From Cupriavidus necator (lineage in GTDB: Bacteria; Pseudomonadota; Gammaproteobacteria; Burkholderiales; Burkholderiaceae), in NCBI RefSeq assembly GCF_013141915.1, contig NZ_SROX01000014.1, forward strand, positions 1-64,000: DNA of 64,000 bases, read 5' to 3'. The first letter of the stretch is position 1. Every line of letters starts with the position of its first letter. The notes below the pieces were generated by a model, which had not been told where the DNA came from, did not search any database, and worked only from the letters and a program-made list of their open reading frames with translations. Made by a program: the position numbers and the translations under genes. Shown piece by piece: positions 29,383 to 38,415 of the stretch.

Positions 29383-30491
29383 CGCGCGGCCTCTTGTTTA
29401 TGGGTCAGCGTGGTGCCGTTGGCCTGCGTAAAGACGCGCAGCTGCCGTGGGCGCACGGCGAGCAGTTCGCCCTCCCTGAAGCCCGCGTGGCGGAAGCGCT
29501 CGAGCGGCAGCGCCACTTCGATCACGTCCTGGTTGTCTTCCCGCTCGAGTTCGAGCTGGGCCACCGGGCCCAGCGTCAGCGCGCGGCGCAGCGTCACGGC
29601 AATGCCGTCGGCGCCGGGCGCGTACCGCTCCAGGTCCAGGTCGTGCGGGCGGACATAGGCCACCGCATCGCCCGCGGTTTCATGCCCGCCGCCGACCACC
29701 GGCAGCACCGCTTCGCCGGTATGCAGCAGGCCACCGCTCTCCCCCACTTCCAGCCGGCCATGGAACAGGTTGACGTTGCCGAGGAAGCCAAACACGAACG
29801 GCGTGGCCGGATGGTTGTAGACCGCCTCGGGCGAGCCGTGCTGCTCGACGCGGCCACGGTGCATCAGCACCACCTGGTCTGCCACTTCCAGCGCTTCTTC
29901 CTGGTCATGCGTGACGAACACACTGGTCACATGCAGTTCATCGTGCAGCCGGCGCAGCCAGCGGCGCAGCTCCTTGCGCACCTTGGCGTCGAGCGCGCCG
30001 AAGGGTTCGTCGAGCAGCAGCACGCGCGGCTCCACCGCCAGCGCGCGGGCCAGCGCAATGCGCTGGCGCTGGCCGCCGGACAGCTGCGACGGGTAGCGGT
30101 CGGCCAGCCAGTCGAGCTGCACCAGCTCGAGCAGTGCATGCACCTTCTCGCGGATCTGCGCTTCGCCCGGGCGTTCGGCGCGCGGCTTCACGCGCAGGCC
30201 GAAGGCCACGTTCTCGAACACGCTCATGTGCTTGAACAGCGCATAGTGCTGGAACACGAAGCCCACCTGGCGCTGGCGCACATGCTGGTCCGAGGCATCG
30301 CGCCCGGCCAGCACGATCTGGCCCGCGTCGGCCCGCTCCAGGCCGGCGATGATGCGCAGCAGCGTGGTCTTGCCGCAGCCGGACGGCCCCAGCAGCGCGG
30401 TCAGCTCGCCTTCGTCGAAATCGAGCGAGACATTGTCCAGCGCGACGAAATCGCCAAAGCGCTTCTCTACATTCTTGACCTGGATGCTCAT
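29379..30491 (-). CDS. cysA: sulfate/thiosulfate ABC transporter ATPase
   Basis: A 370-residue ATPase that powers sulfate import. Walker A GPSGCGKT at 35-42, LSGGQ at 137-141, Walker B LLLDEPFGALD at 158-168, VTHDQEEA after it, then a TOBE-type regulatory domain in the last 120 residues (AYVRPHDLDL). Its ATG overlaps the cysW stop codon (ATGA), and its own stop overlaps cysB. Third gene of cysTWA-cysB. Confidence 0.96.
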   Translation of the reverse strand: MSIQVKNVEKRFGDFVALDNVSLDFDEGELTALLGPSGCGKTTLLRIIAGLERADAGQIVLAGRDASDQHVRQRQVGFVFQHYALFKHMSVFENVAFGLRVKPRAERPGEAQIREKVHALLELVQLDWLADRYPSQLSGGQRQRIALARALAVEPRVLLLDEPFGALDAKVRKELRRWLRRLHDELHVTSVFVTHDQEEALEVADQVVLMHRGRVEQHGSPEAVYNHPATPFVFGFLGNVNLFHGRLEVGESGGLLHTGEAVLPVVGGGHETAGDAVAYVRPHDLDLERYAPGADGIAVTLRRALTLGPVAQLELEREDNQDVIEVALPLERFRHAGFREGELLAVRPRQLRVFTQANGTTLTHKQEAAR

Positions 30492-31429
30492 GATGCTTGT
30501 CCTTGCACTGAAGCCGGCAGGCTTGACAGCGGCCGCTCCGGCGCGGCCGCTTCGGTTTCCTTGCGGGCGCGGAATTCCACCAGCGTCTTGATGCCCAGCG
30601 TGACCAGGGCCAGCAGCGTGAGCACCGACGCCACCGCGAAGGCCGCCGCGAAGTTGTACTCGTTGTAAAGGATCTCCACGTGCAGCGGCATGGTGTTGGT
30701 CAGCCCGCGGATATGGCCCGATACCACCGACACCGCGCCAAACTCGCCCATCGCCCGCGCGTTGCACAGGATCACGCCGTACAGCAGGCCCCAGCGAATA
30801 TTGGGTAGCGTGATATGGCGGAAGGTCTGCCAGCCCGACGCCCCCAGCACGATCGCCGCCTCTTCCTCTTCGCTGCCCTGCGCCTGCATCAGCGGGATCA
30901 GCTCACGCGCCACGAAGGGAAAGGTCACGAAGATGGTGGCCAGCACGAGGCCCGGCACCGCGAACAGGATCTTGATGTCATGCGCTTCCAGCCACGGACC
31001 CAGCCAGCCCTGCGCGCCGAACAGCAGCACATAGACCAGCCCCGAAATCACCGGCGACACCGAGAACGGCAGGTCGATCAGCGTGATCAGCAGGTTCTTG
31101 CCGCGGAAATCGAACTTGGCGATGGCCCACGCCGCCGCCACGCCGAACACCACGTTCAGCGGCACCGCGATCGCGGCCACCGTCAGCGTAAGCTGGATCG
31201 CGGCCAGCGCGTCGGGCTCGACCAGCGCTTCCCAGTAGGTCTGCACGCCCTTGCGCAAGGCTTCATAGAACACCGACGCCAGCGGCACGAACAGGGACAG
31301 CGTGAGGAACAGCACCGCCACCGCGATCAGCGTATAGCGCACCCATGGCGCCTCGCCGGTGGCGTCGAAGCGGTGATGGGCCCTGGCGCTGCCGTGCCCG
31401 CCGAGGCGTCCCGCGATGGCGCCGGCCAT
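30488..31429 (-). CDS. cysW: sulfate ABC transporter permease CysW
   Basis: A 313-residue inner-membrane permease with six hydrophobic segments and the EAA-type loop EEEEAAIVLGASGWQTFRHITLPNI followed by CNARAMGEFGAVSVVSG, characteristic of CysW. The ATG at 31429 starts one base after the cysT stop. It pairs with CysT and CysA. Confidence 0.95.
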   Translation of the reverse strand: MAGAIAGRLGGHGSARAHHRFDATGEAPWVRYTLIAVAVLFLTLSLFVPLASVFYEALRKGVQTYWEALVEPDALAAIQLTLTVAAIAVPLNVVFGVAAAWAIAKFDFRGKNLLITLIDLPFSVSPVISGLVYVLLFGAQGWLGPWLEAHDIKILFAVPGLVLATIFVTFPFVARELIPLMQAQGSEEEEAAIVLGASGWQTFRHITLPNIRWGLLYGVILCNARAMGEFGAVSVVSGHIRGLTNTMPLHVEILYNEYNFAAAFAVASVLTLLALVTLGIKTLVEFRARKETEAAAPERPLSSLPASVQGQAS

Positions 31430-31430
31430 C

Positions 31431-32393
31431 TCAGAACTCCTTGCCCGTCGCGGGCGCTTGCGGGGCCAGCGCGGCACGCGCACCGGACTGGTGGCGGCGC
31501 GTCCAGGCCTGCAGCAGGTTGATCAACAACAGCAGCCCGAACGAGATCCCCAGCATCACCACCGCCACCGCGGTGGCGCCGGCATAGTCGTATTGCTCCA
31601 GCTTGGAATAGATCATCAGCGGCGCGATTTCCGACACCATCGGCATATTGCCGGAGATGAACACCACCGAGCCGTACTCGCCGGTGGCGCGCGCGAAGCT
31701 CAGCGCGAAACCCGTCAGCAACGCCGGCAGGATCGCCGGCAGGATCACGCGGCGGAAGGTTTGCAGCCGGTTGGCGCCGAGGCTGGCGGCCGCTTCTTCC
31801 AGTTCCTGCTCGACGTCTTCCAGCACCGGCTGCACGGTGCGCACCACGAACGGCAGGCCGATAAACGTCAGCGCCACCACCACACCCAGCGGCGTGAACG
31901 CGACCTTGATGCCAAGCGGCTCCAGATAGCGGCCGATCCAGCCGTTGGCGGCGAACAGCGCGGTCAGCGCGATGCCCGCCACCGCGGTCGGCAGCGCGAA
32001 CGGCAGGTCGACCAGCGCGTCGATCAGGCGCTTGCCGACAAAGCGGTAGCGCACCAGCACCCACGCAACGATCAGCCCGAACACCGTATTGACGACGGCC
32101 GCGATCAGCGACGCGCCGAAGCTCAGTTGCAGCGATGCCACCACGCGCGGCGCCGTGATCGAGGTCCAGAACGCGTCCCACGTCATCGTGAACGTCTTCA
32201 GGAACGTGGCCGACAGCGGCACCAGCACGATCAGCGTCAGGTAGAACAGCGTGAACCCGAGCGACAGCCCGAAGCCCGGCAGCACGGTAAAGCGCTGCCT
32301 GGACCGGTTGCGCGGCGCGCGCGCGGCGCCAGAATCGGGGGCGCCAGGCGCGGCTGGCGGCGGCGTGTCCGCCAGGGAGATGGAGGGAGGCAT
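31431..32393 (-). CDS. cysT: sulfate ABC transporter permease CysT
   Basis: A 320-residue permease (also called CysU). After a Pro/Ala-rich cytosolic N-terminus of about 40 residues come six membrane segments and the EAA loop EQELEEAAASLGANRLQTFRRVILP, then ATGEYGSVVFISGNMP, diagnostic for CysT. GGAGG lies close to the chosen ATG. First gene of cysTWA-cysB. No binding-protein gene precedes it; the only candidate, sbp, is at 39.1 kb. Confidence 0.95.
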   Translation of the reverse strand: MPPSISLADTPPPAAPGAPDSGAARAPRNRSRQRFTVLPGFGLSLGFTLFYLTLIVLVPLSATFLKTFTMTWDAFWTSITAPRVVASLQLSFGASLIAAVVNTVFGLIVAWVLVRYRFVGKRLIDALVDLPFALPTAVAGIALTALFAANGWIGRYLEPLGIKVAFTPLGVVVALTFIGLPFVVRTVQPVLEDVEQELEEAAASLGANRLQTFRRVILPAILPALLTGFALSFARATGEYGSVVFISGNMPMVSEIAPLMIYSKLEQYDYAGATAVAVVMLGISFGLLLLINLLQAWTRRHQSGARAALAPQAPATGKEF

Positions 32394-32503
32394 GTCGTCT
32401 CGTCTGTGGGCGCGCGTCGCAGGCCGGAGGCTGCTGGGATACGCCGTTTTATGACGCCGGCGCATATGGCGCCGGCCTACGAGACAGATTCTGCAGATTC
32501 GCC

Positions 32504-32532
32504 TTTATAAAAAGAACGAATCTTTCTGAATT
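32504..32532 (-). promoter_or_regulatory. candidate cysTWA promoter region
   Basis: An AT-rich island in GC-rich surroundings upstream of cysT. Read leftward, TATAAA (plus 32509-32504) could be the -10, with a poor -35 near 32525-32532, as expected for an activator-dependent CysB-type promoter. A strong stem GCCGGCGC-ATAT-GGCGCCGGC near 32455-32476 follows in the leader. The promoter overlaps the 3' end of the hydrolase gene upstream. Confidence 0.4.
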
Positions 32533-32544
32533 TTCTTAGACGAT

Positions 32545-33216
32545 TTAGATATAAGGGACGGCCGACGCGACTTCGACCTCGGCTTCCCAAGGGGTGTTCA
32601 CGCCACTTGTGGCACCAGCGTCGGCCGCCTCGCCGATCCGTTGCACCAGCGTATCGAGCAGCGCGAGGCCTTCCGGCCACTCGCCCAGCCCCGAATCGGC
32701 ATTGATGTGGCCAAGGTAGCCCACGTCGACCAGTTCGCTGCCCCACAGCGTGCCCCAGGAGAAAGCGGTGCGCTGCGGCATCCAGGGATCGTTGCGGCTG
32801 GCCGCGAGCAGGGTCGGGAACGGCAGCCGGTAGGTGGGCAGCAATGCCGCCACACCAAACTTGTCCGGATCGGCGGGTGCGACCAGCAACGCACCGGCAA
32901 TGCCCACCGGGTCCAGCGCCGCCTGGCGCAGCGTGGCCAGGCAGCCGAAGCTGTGCGCCACCAGCACGGCGCCGCGCGCCGCCACGCGCCGGGCCCGCAT
33001 CACGCCTTCCGAGACGCGCTCGGCCCACAGCGGCAGGCTCGGCCGCGACCAGTCATGCTGCTCAACCCGCTGCCAGTCCGGGAACTGCTGTTCCCAGCGG
33101 CTCTGCCAGTGCCCGGGGCCACTGCCGTGCAATCCGGGTACCGTCAGCACCTGGAGGTGGCGCGGAATTTCCGGCCGCGCGGCGCGGCCCGGTGCGGTCC
33201 TGTCCGATTGCGTCAT
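32545..33216 (-). CDS. RBBP9/YdeN-family serine hydrolase
   Basis: A 223-residue alpha/beta hydrolase of the RBBP9/YdeN (DUF1057-like) family. It begins TVPGLHGSGPGHWQSRWE; the catalytic triad is Ser89 in VAHSFG, Asp143 in SRNDPWMP and His170 in LGHINADSGLG. Cytosolic, small esterase-like; natural substrate unknown. Its ATG overlaps the upstream EAL-like gene's stop (ATGA), implying coupled expression. It sits between the cys and ssu operons, where such hydrolases are commonly seen in Burkholderiales from memory. Confidence 0.9.
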   Translation of the reverse strand: MTQSDRTAPGRAARPEIPRHLQVLTVPGLHGSGPGHWQSRWEQQFPDWQRVEQHDWSRPSLPLWAERVSEGVMRARRVAARGAVLVAHSFGCLATLRQAALDPVGIAGALLVAPADPDKFGVAALLPTYRLPFPTLLAASRNDPWMPQRTAFSWGTLWGSELVDVGYLGHINADSGLGEWPEGLALLDTLVQRIGEAADAGATSGVNTPWEAEVEVASAVPYI

Positions 33217-34073
33217 ACCGGCTCCTCGCTCAGTGCGCGTGGGGTCGCAGCGCGCGGATGCTCCACCGCGCGCAGCCCGGCCGCGCTTACCAGCCCGCCG
33301 GCAAAGGCGCCCTGCCCCAGGCCGATGCCGGCGGCCTGCAGGCGCTCGATGCTCTCGGCGTCTTGCAGGCGTCGCCCGATCAGCGTGACGCCGGCGCTGG
33401 CCGCGCTGGCGCGCAGGCCGGACAGCTGGCGGTCGGTCCAGGTGCGGCGCATGTCCAGCTTGAGCCAGTCTGGCAGCGCATGCGCCATCAGCGCACCCGC
33501 TTCCGCCGGATCCGAGGCCTGCAGGCTCACCGCAAAGCCATTGCGGCGGTAGTTGCCGACCACATGCAGCAGCAGCCCCAGATCATCGTTGGCGCTGGCC
33601 GGCACCTGGATCACGAAGCGTTCCAGCGGCAACCCCAGCGACTGCAGCGCGCGCCGGAAGGCCGCGCCGTGATCGTCGGCCACCGCGGCCAGCAGGCGGT
33701 TGTGCACGTTCAGCACCAGCTTGTGCGCGCCGTCCGCCGCAAAATAGTTGATGGCATGCAGCAGGCGCGACAACCGGTCCAGCGACACCAGCGTGTGATC
33801 GTCCGCCGCCATCGCGAACAGCTTCCATGCCGCCAGCCCGACGCCGTCCTCCGCGTAGGTATGGATCGCGCCTTCATGCGCCACCACCTGCCGGTCCGCC
33901 AGCGTGAGCAGCGGCTCGAACGCGCTGGTAAGCGAGCAGTTGAAGAACTGCCCCTGCACCTGCCCGCGCGCATCGCGCCACAGTTGCCGGTCCGCCAGCG
34001 GCTGGCGCGGCAGCGATTCGAGATAGCGTTGGAGCGCGGATGCTGCGCCCGTGGGTTCATGCGCGCCTGGCAT
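33213..34073 (-). CDS. degenerate EAL-domain protein
   Basis: A 286-residue protein with the EAL fold but a broken active site. It keeps the first Glu (VVAHEGAIH, in place of EALLR), the metal-binding Asn (LVLNVHN), the Lys (WLKLDMRR) and a QG near the C-terminus (GQGAFAGG). The expected Glu of the next strand is replaced (VIQVPA), the DDFGTG loop is lost (LQASDPA), and the EGVE stretch is GRRLQDAE. It therefore cannot plausibly hydrolyse cyclic di-GMP and may bind a nucleotide or a partner. AAGGA seven bases before 34073 supports this start. Coupled to the hydrolase downstream. Confidence 0.85.
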   Translation of the reverse strand: MPGAHEPTGAASALQRYLESLPRQPLADRQLWRDARGQVQGQFFNCSLTSAFEPLLTLADRQVVAHEGAIHTYAEDGVGLAAWKLFAMAADDHTLVSLDRLSRLLHAINYFAADGAHKLVLNVHNRLLAAVADDHGAAFRRALQSLGLPLERFVIQVPASANDDLGLLLHVVGNYRRNGFAVSLQASDPAEAGALMAHALPDWLKLDMRRTWTDRQLSGLRASAASAGVTLIGRRLQDAESIERLQAAGIGLGQGAFAGGLVSAAGLRAVEHPRAATPRALSEEPV

Positions 34074-34257
34074 GGCAATCCTTGGGTTGACCGGCCGCTC
34101 GGGCGGACGGTCTGATGGGGTGACGGGCAAGCCCGATAACAGCGGCCGCCTGCCTGCTCATGATAGGAGGCGGGCGGGCGCCGGCGTATGAAGATTAAGG
34201 ACTGACGATATGCGCCGTGTCAGCGATATCGCGCATGCGGGGTCCGCAGGCAACGGC

Positions 34258-35178
34258 TCAGGCGGCCCAACTCACATTCAGCGGCGCGGGTGCTGCGGCC
34301 GCCGCCTGGGTTCCGGCCGGGCCGGCCGACGGCGAGGGCCGCATCACCCGCTGCAGCACCGCGGCTTCCAGTTGCGCAAAGCCCGCCGCGCCACGTTCAC
34401 GCGGACGCGCCAGCGCCACGCGCGTATCCATGGCGATGCGGCCGTCCTCGATCAGCACGATGCGGTCGGCCAGCGCCACCGCTTCGGACACATCGTGCGT
34501 GACCAGCAACGCCGTGAAGCCCAGACGGCGCCACAGCGACTCGATCAGCGCCTGCATTTCGATCCGCGTCAGCGCATCCAGCGCGCCCAGCGGCTCGTCG
34601 AGCAGCAACAGCTGCGGCTGATGCACCAGCGCGCGTGCCAGCGCCACGCGCTGGCGCTGGCCGCCGGACAGCCGCGCCGGCCACGCCTGCGCACGATCGG
34701 CCAGGCCGACCTGCGCCAGCACCCTGGCGGCTTCGGCGCGCCGTGCGCGCGGCAAGCCCAGCGCCACGTTGTCCAGCACGCGCTTCCACGGCAGCAGCCG
34801 CGCGTCCTGGAACATCACGCGCACGTCGGCCGGCCGCGCGCGGCCCGTGGCGGCGGCCTCGCCATCGATGGTGATGCTGCCGCCATCGGCCGCTTCCAGC
34901 CCGGCCACCAGCCGCAGCAGCGTGCTCTTGCCGCAGCCGCTGCGCCCGACGATGGCCAGGAATTCGCCCGGCGCGGCGTCCAGCGCCACGTCATGCAGGA
35001 CCGCGCGGCCGTCGTAGCGCTTGACCACCTGGCGCACGCGCAGCGCCACGCCGCCCGCCGCCTTGCCAGGCACCTCGGACGCCACGGTCGCCGCGGTCGT
35101 CTGCGTTGCTGCCTCGCGCCGCGCCAGGCCCGCTTCCAACTCGGCCAGAGCCGCCTGTTCCACCGGATACATCTGCAT
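34258..35178 (-). CDS. ssuB: aliphatic sulfonate ABC transporter ATPase
   Basis: A 306-residue ATPase of the sulfonate importer. After a variable 45-residue N-terminal extension come Walker A GRSGCGKST at 78-86, VMFQDARLLPW, signature LSGGQRQRVALARAL and Walker B LLLDEPLGALDALTR, all typical of SsuB. An Ala/Pro-rich tail ends it. AAGGAG six bases before the first ATG at 35178 fixes the start. Last gene of sbp-ssuEADCB. Confidence 0.95.
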   Translation of the reverse strand: MQMYPVEQAALAELEAGLARREAATQTTAATVASEVPGKAAGGVALRVRQVVKRYDGRAVLHDVALDAAPGEFLAIVGRSGCGKSTLLRLVAGLEAADGGSITIDGEAAATGRARPADVRVMFQDARLLPWKRVLDNVALGLPRARRAEAARVLAQVGLADRAQAWPARLSGGQRQRVALARALVHQPQLLLLDEPLGALDALTRIEMQALIESLWRRLGFTALLVTHDVSEAVALADRIVLIEDGRIAMDTRVALARPRERGAAGFAQLEAAVLQRVMRPSPSAGPAGTQAAAAAPAPLNVSWAA

Positions 35179-35213
35179 CTCGTTCTCCTTGCCTTGATTG
35201 GGTGCCGCGCCGT

Positions 35214-36017
35214 TCAGGCCACCGCGTAGCCCGGGTGCCAGCGCAGCCAGTAGCGCTCCAGCCCGCGCGACAGCCAGTCGGCCAGCTTGCCCAGCAGCGC
35301 ATAGAGCAGGATGCCGACCAGCACCACGTCGGTTTGCAGGAACTCGCGCGCATTCATCGTCATGTAGCCGATGCCCGATTGCGCCGAGATGGTTTCCGCC
35401 ACGATCAGCACCACCCACATCAGCCCCAGCGCAAAGCGCACGCCCACCAGGATGCCCGGCAGCGCGCCCGGCAGGATGACCTCGCGATACAGCTGCCAGC
35501 CGGACAAGCCGTAGCTGCGCGCCATCTCCACCAGCCCCGCATCGACCGAGCGGATGCCGTGGTAGGTGTTCAGGTAGACCGGGAAAAACACGCCCAGCGA
35601 GACCAGGAACAGCTTGGCGCTCTCGTCGATGCCGAACCACAGGATGACCAGCGGGATCAGCGCCAGCGCCGGGATGTTGCGCACCATCTGCAGCGTGCTG
35701 TCGAGCAGCGTGGCGGCGCTGCGAAAGGTGCCGGTCAGCAGCCCCAGCAGCAGGCCCAGCCCGCCGCCGATGGCAAAGCCCAGCAGCGCGCGCCAGGTGC
35801 TGACGCCGACGTGCCGCCACAGCTCGCCCGAGCGCGCCAGTTCCCACGCGGCCTGCACCACGGCCAGCGGGGCCGGCAGCACGCGGCTGGACAGCCAGCC
35901 GTACTGCGAGGCCAGTTGCCAGGCGACCAGCAGCAGCGCCGGCACGATCCACGGCGCGATCGCGCGCCACAGTGCCTTCGGCGCCAGCCGCAGCGACGGT
36001 AACAGCGGAGCAGTCAT
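35214..36017 (-). CDS. ssuC: aliphatic sulfonate ABC transporter permease
   Basis: A 267-residue inner-membrane permease with about six hydrophobic segments and the EAA loop VEMARSYGLSGWQLYREVILPGALPGILVG-region (positions 165-190), typical of SsuC/TauC. C-terminal LERYWLRWHPGY is also family-like. Starts 11 bases after ssuD ends. Confidence 0.95.
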   Translation of the reverse strand: MTAPLLPSLRLAPKALWRAIAPWIVPALLLVAWQLASQYGWLSSRVLPAPLAVVQAAWELARSGELWRHVGVSTWRALLGFAIGGGLGLLLGLLTGTFRSAATLLDSTLQMVRNIPALALIPLVILWFGIDESAKLFLVSLGVFFPVYLNTYHGIRSVDAGLVEMARSYGLSGWQLYREVILPGALPGILVGVRFALGLMWVVLIVAETISAQSGIGYMTMNAREFLQTDVVLVGILLYALLGKLADWLSRGLERYWLRWHPGYAVA

Positions 36018-36028
36018 GGTTGGCCCCC

Positions 36029-37201
36029 TCAGCTTTGCGCGGCGCGCGGCACGATGCCGGTCGCCATGACTTCACCAAACGGGCCCGACAGCACCTTGCC
36101 CGGCACGGTGTCCAGCTTCGCCTGCACCGCGCGCGGCAGCAGCGGGAACACCAGCTCGGCAAAACGGTAGGCTTCTTCCAGGTGCGGATAGCCGGACAGC
36201 ACGAAGGTGTCGATGCCCAGCCCGGCGTATTCGCGCAGGCGCTCGGCCACGGTATGCGGGTCGCCCACCAGCGCGGTGCCGGCGCCGCCGCGCACCAGGC
36301 CGACGCCGGCCCACAGGTTGGGGCTGATCTCCAGCGCCGCGCGCGTGCGGCGCGTGCCGCCCGCATGCAGCGCGGCCATGCGGCGCTGGCCTTCGGAATC
36401 CATGTTGGCGAACACCGCCTGCGCGCGCGCCACGGTGTCGTCGTCGAGCCGGCTGATCAGGTCTTCGGCCGCGGCCCATGCGGCGGCATCGGTCTCGCGC
36501 ACGATCACATGCAGCCGGATGCCGAACTTCACCGTGCGGCCGTGGCGCGCGGCGTGGCGGCGCACGTCGTCCAGCTTTTGGGCCACGGCCGCCGGCGGCT
36601 CGCCCCAGGTCAGGTAGGTATCGACCTGCTCGCCGGCCAGCGCGTGCGCCGGCGCCGACGAGCCGCCGAAGTACACCGGCGGGTGCGGCCGCTGCAGCGG
36701 CGGGTAGAGCACGGTGGCGCCCTTCACGCCCAGGTGCTTGCCTTCATAGTCGACCTTGCCGCCGTCATGGCTGGCGGCCAGCACCTGGCGCCAGATGCGC
36801 AGGAATTCCGCCGAAGCCTCGTAACGCGCGGCGTGGTCGAGGAACAGGCCGTCGCCTTCCAGTTCGGCGCGATCGCCGCCGGTGACGAGATTGATCAGCA
36901 AGCGGCCATTGGCGATGCGGTCGAAGGTCGCCGCCATGCGCGCAGCCAGCGTCGGCGCCATCAGGCCCGGGCGTATTGCAACCAGGAATTTCAGCCGCTG
37001 CGTGACCGCGGCCAGCGCCGATGCCACCACCCACGAGTCTTCGCACGAGCGTCCCGTCGGGATCAGCACGCCTTCATAGCCAAGCGTGTCGGCGGCCACG
37101 GCAACCTGTTTCAAATAGTCGAAGCTGACCACGCGCGCGCCTTCCGAGGTGCCGAGGTAGCGGCTGTCGCCGTGGGTGGGGATGAACCAGAAAACTTGCA
37201 T
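36029..37201 (-). CDS. ssuD: FMNH2-dependent alkanesulfonate monooxygenase
   Basis: A 390-residue bacterial-luciferase-fold monooxygenase that uses FMNH2 and O2 to release sulfite from alkanesulfonates. MQVFWFIPTHGDSRYLG at the N-terminus, GRSCEDSWVVASALA and LINLVTGGDRAELEGDG are diagnostic of SsuD. Reduced flavin comes from SsuE, encoded in the same operon. Length fits the family (~380-390). Cytosolic. Confidence 0.97.
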   Translation of the reverse strand: MQVFWFIPTHGDSRYLGTSEGARVVSFDYLKQVAVAADTLGYEGVLIPTGRSCEDSWVVASALAAVTQRLKFLVAIRPGLMAPTLAARMAATFDRIANGRLLINLVTGGDRAELEGDGLFLDHAARYEASAEFLRIWRQVLAASHDGGKVDYEGKHLGVKGATVLYPPLQRPHPPVYFGGSSAPAHALAGEQVDTYLTWGEPPAAVAQKLDDVRRHAARHGRTVKFGIRLHVIVRETDAAAWAAAEDLISRLDDDTVARAQAVFANMDSEGQRRMAALHAGGTRRTRAALEISPNLWAGVGLVRGGAGTALVGDPHTVAERLREYAGLGIDTFVLSGYPHLEEAYRFAELVFPLLPRAVQAKLDTVPGKVLSGPFGEVMATGIVPRAAQS

Positions 37202-37228
37202 GTCATGCTCCTTATGTGCCTGCCAGCG

Positions 37229-38257
37229 CTAGCGCTTCGCCTGCCGCGGCGATTCGTCCCAGCGTGCCTCGGCGACCTTGACCGGCTTGGGGATCAGCCT
37301 GAGCGAGTGAAACGTGTCTGCAATGCGTTGCTGTTGTGCCAGCACCGCGCCACTGGCGGGGCGTGCGCCATAGGAGAAGCGCGAGACCGCAAGTGCAAGC
37401 ACATCGGCCGGCAGCCCGGTTTCGCCAGCCAGCACCGTAGTGGCCTCCTTCGGGTTCTGTTGCGCCCAGGTGCCCAGCGTGGCCAGTTCATCCAGGATCA
37501 GGCTGACGATCTCCGGCCTGGCCTGCGCATAGGGGCGCGAGGCCAGGTAGAACTGGTGGTTGCTGACCACGTTGCTGCCATCCGCGCCGCGGCCATCGGC
37601 CAGCACGCGCGCCCCGAGCTGTTTCTCGGCGGCGGCCAGGAACGGGTCCCAGATCACCCACGCATCCACCGCGCCGCGCTCGAAGGCGGCGCGCGCGTCC
37701 GCCGGCGGCAGGTAGACCGGCTGGATCGCGTTGTAGGGGATGCCGGCCTGCTCCAGCTGGCGCACCAGCAGGTAATGCACGTTGGAGCCCTTGTTCAGCG
37801 CCACGCGCTTGCCGCGCAGGTCGGCAACCGAGCGCAGCGCCGAACCCCTGGGCACGACGATGGCCTCGGCCGCCGGTGCCGGGGGTTCGTTGCCGACATA
37901 GACCAGTTGCGCGCCGGCGGCCTGGGCAAAGATCGGCGGCGCCTCGCCGACGGTGCCAAAGTCGATGGCGCCGACATTGAGCCCCTCGAGCAATTGCGGT
38001 CCCGCCGGGAACTCGGTCCACCGGACACTGATGCCTTGCGGCGCCAGGCGCTTCTCCAGCGTGCCGCGTGCCTTCAGCAGCGTCAGCGTGCCGTATTTCT
38101 GGTAGCCGATGCGCAGCACCTTGGGATCGATGTGGTTCGACTGCGCTTCGGCGCGGCCCGGCAGCAGCCCGTAGGCCAGGCCAGCGGCAAGCACCAGCGC
38201 GGCGCTGATCAGGCGGCGGCGCAGGATGGCCTGCCGCGGCGGATTGATCCTGGTCAT
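37229..38257 (-). CDS. ssuA: aliphatic sulfonate-binding periplasmic protein
   Basis: A 342-residue periplasmic receptor for sulfonates. A long Arg-rich signal peptide ends near AEAQS (residues 36-40); then LRIGYQKYGTLTLLKARGTLEKRL, RWTEFPAGPQLLEGLNVGAIDFG and VWLPPADARAAF-like segments typical of SsuA. GGAGG eight bases before the ATG at 38257. Works with SsuC and SsuB. Confidence 0.95.
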   Translation of the reverse strand: MTRINPPRQAILRRRLISAALVLAAGLAYGLLPGRAEAQSNHIDPKVLRIGYQKYGTLTLLKARGTLEKRLAPQGISVRWTEFPAGPQLLEGLNVGAIDFGTVGEAPPIFAQAAGAQLVYVGNEPPAPAAEAIVVPRGSALRSVADLRGKRVALNKGSNVHYLLVRQLEQAGIPYNAIQPVYLPPADARAAFERGAVDAWVIWDPFLAAAEKQLGARVLADGRGADGSNVVSNHQFYLASRPYAQARPEIVSLILDELATLGTWAQQNPKEATTVLAGETGLPADVLALAVSRFSYGARPASGAVLAQQQRIADTFHSLRLIPKPVKVAEARWDESPRQAKR

Positions 38258-38415
38258 GCGATGTCCTCCATGGCCCGTGGCAACGCCCGGCGGGCCAGAT
38301 TGATGTTCAAGGGGGTTATGGCGGCAAGCGCCCCTGCCGACCCCGAATGACGGGTGGCATGGCATTGCTGCGGTGGCGCCGGGCCGGCCGGCGCCGCGAC
38401 AGGCAATCCCTCAGT

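Noticed and set aside
34258..36366. A single 702-codon frame running through ssuB into ssuC and ssuD
   Set aside because: Only the ssuB part (to 35178) is real. The upstream part is out of frame with ssuC and ssuD, which have their own motifs and ribosome sites.
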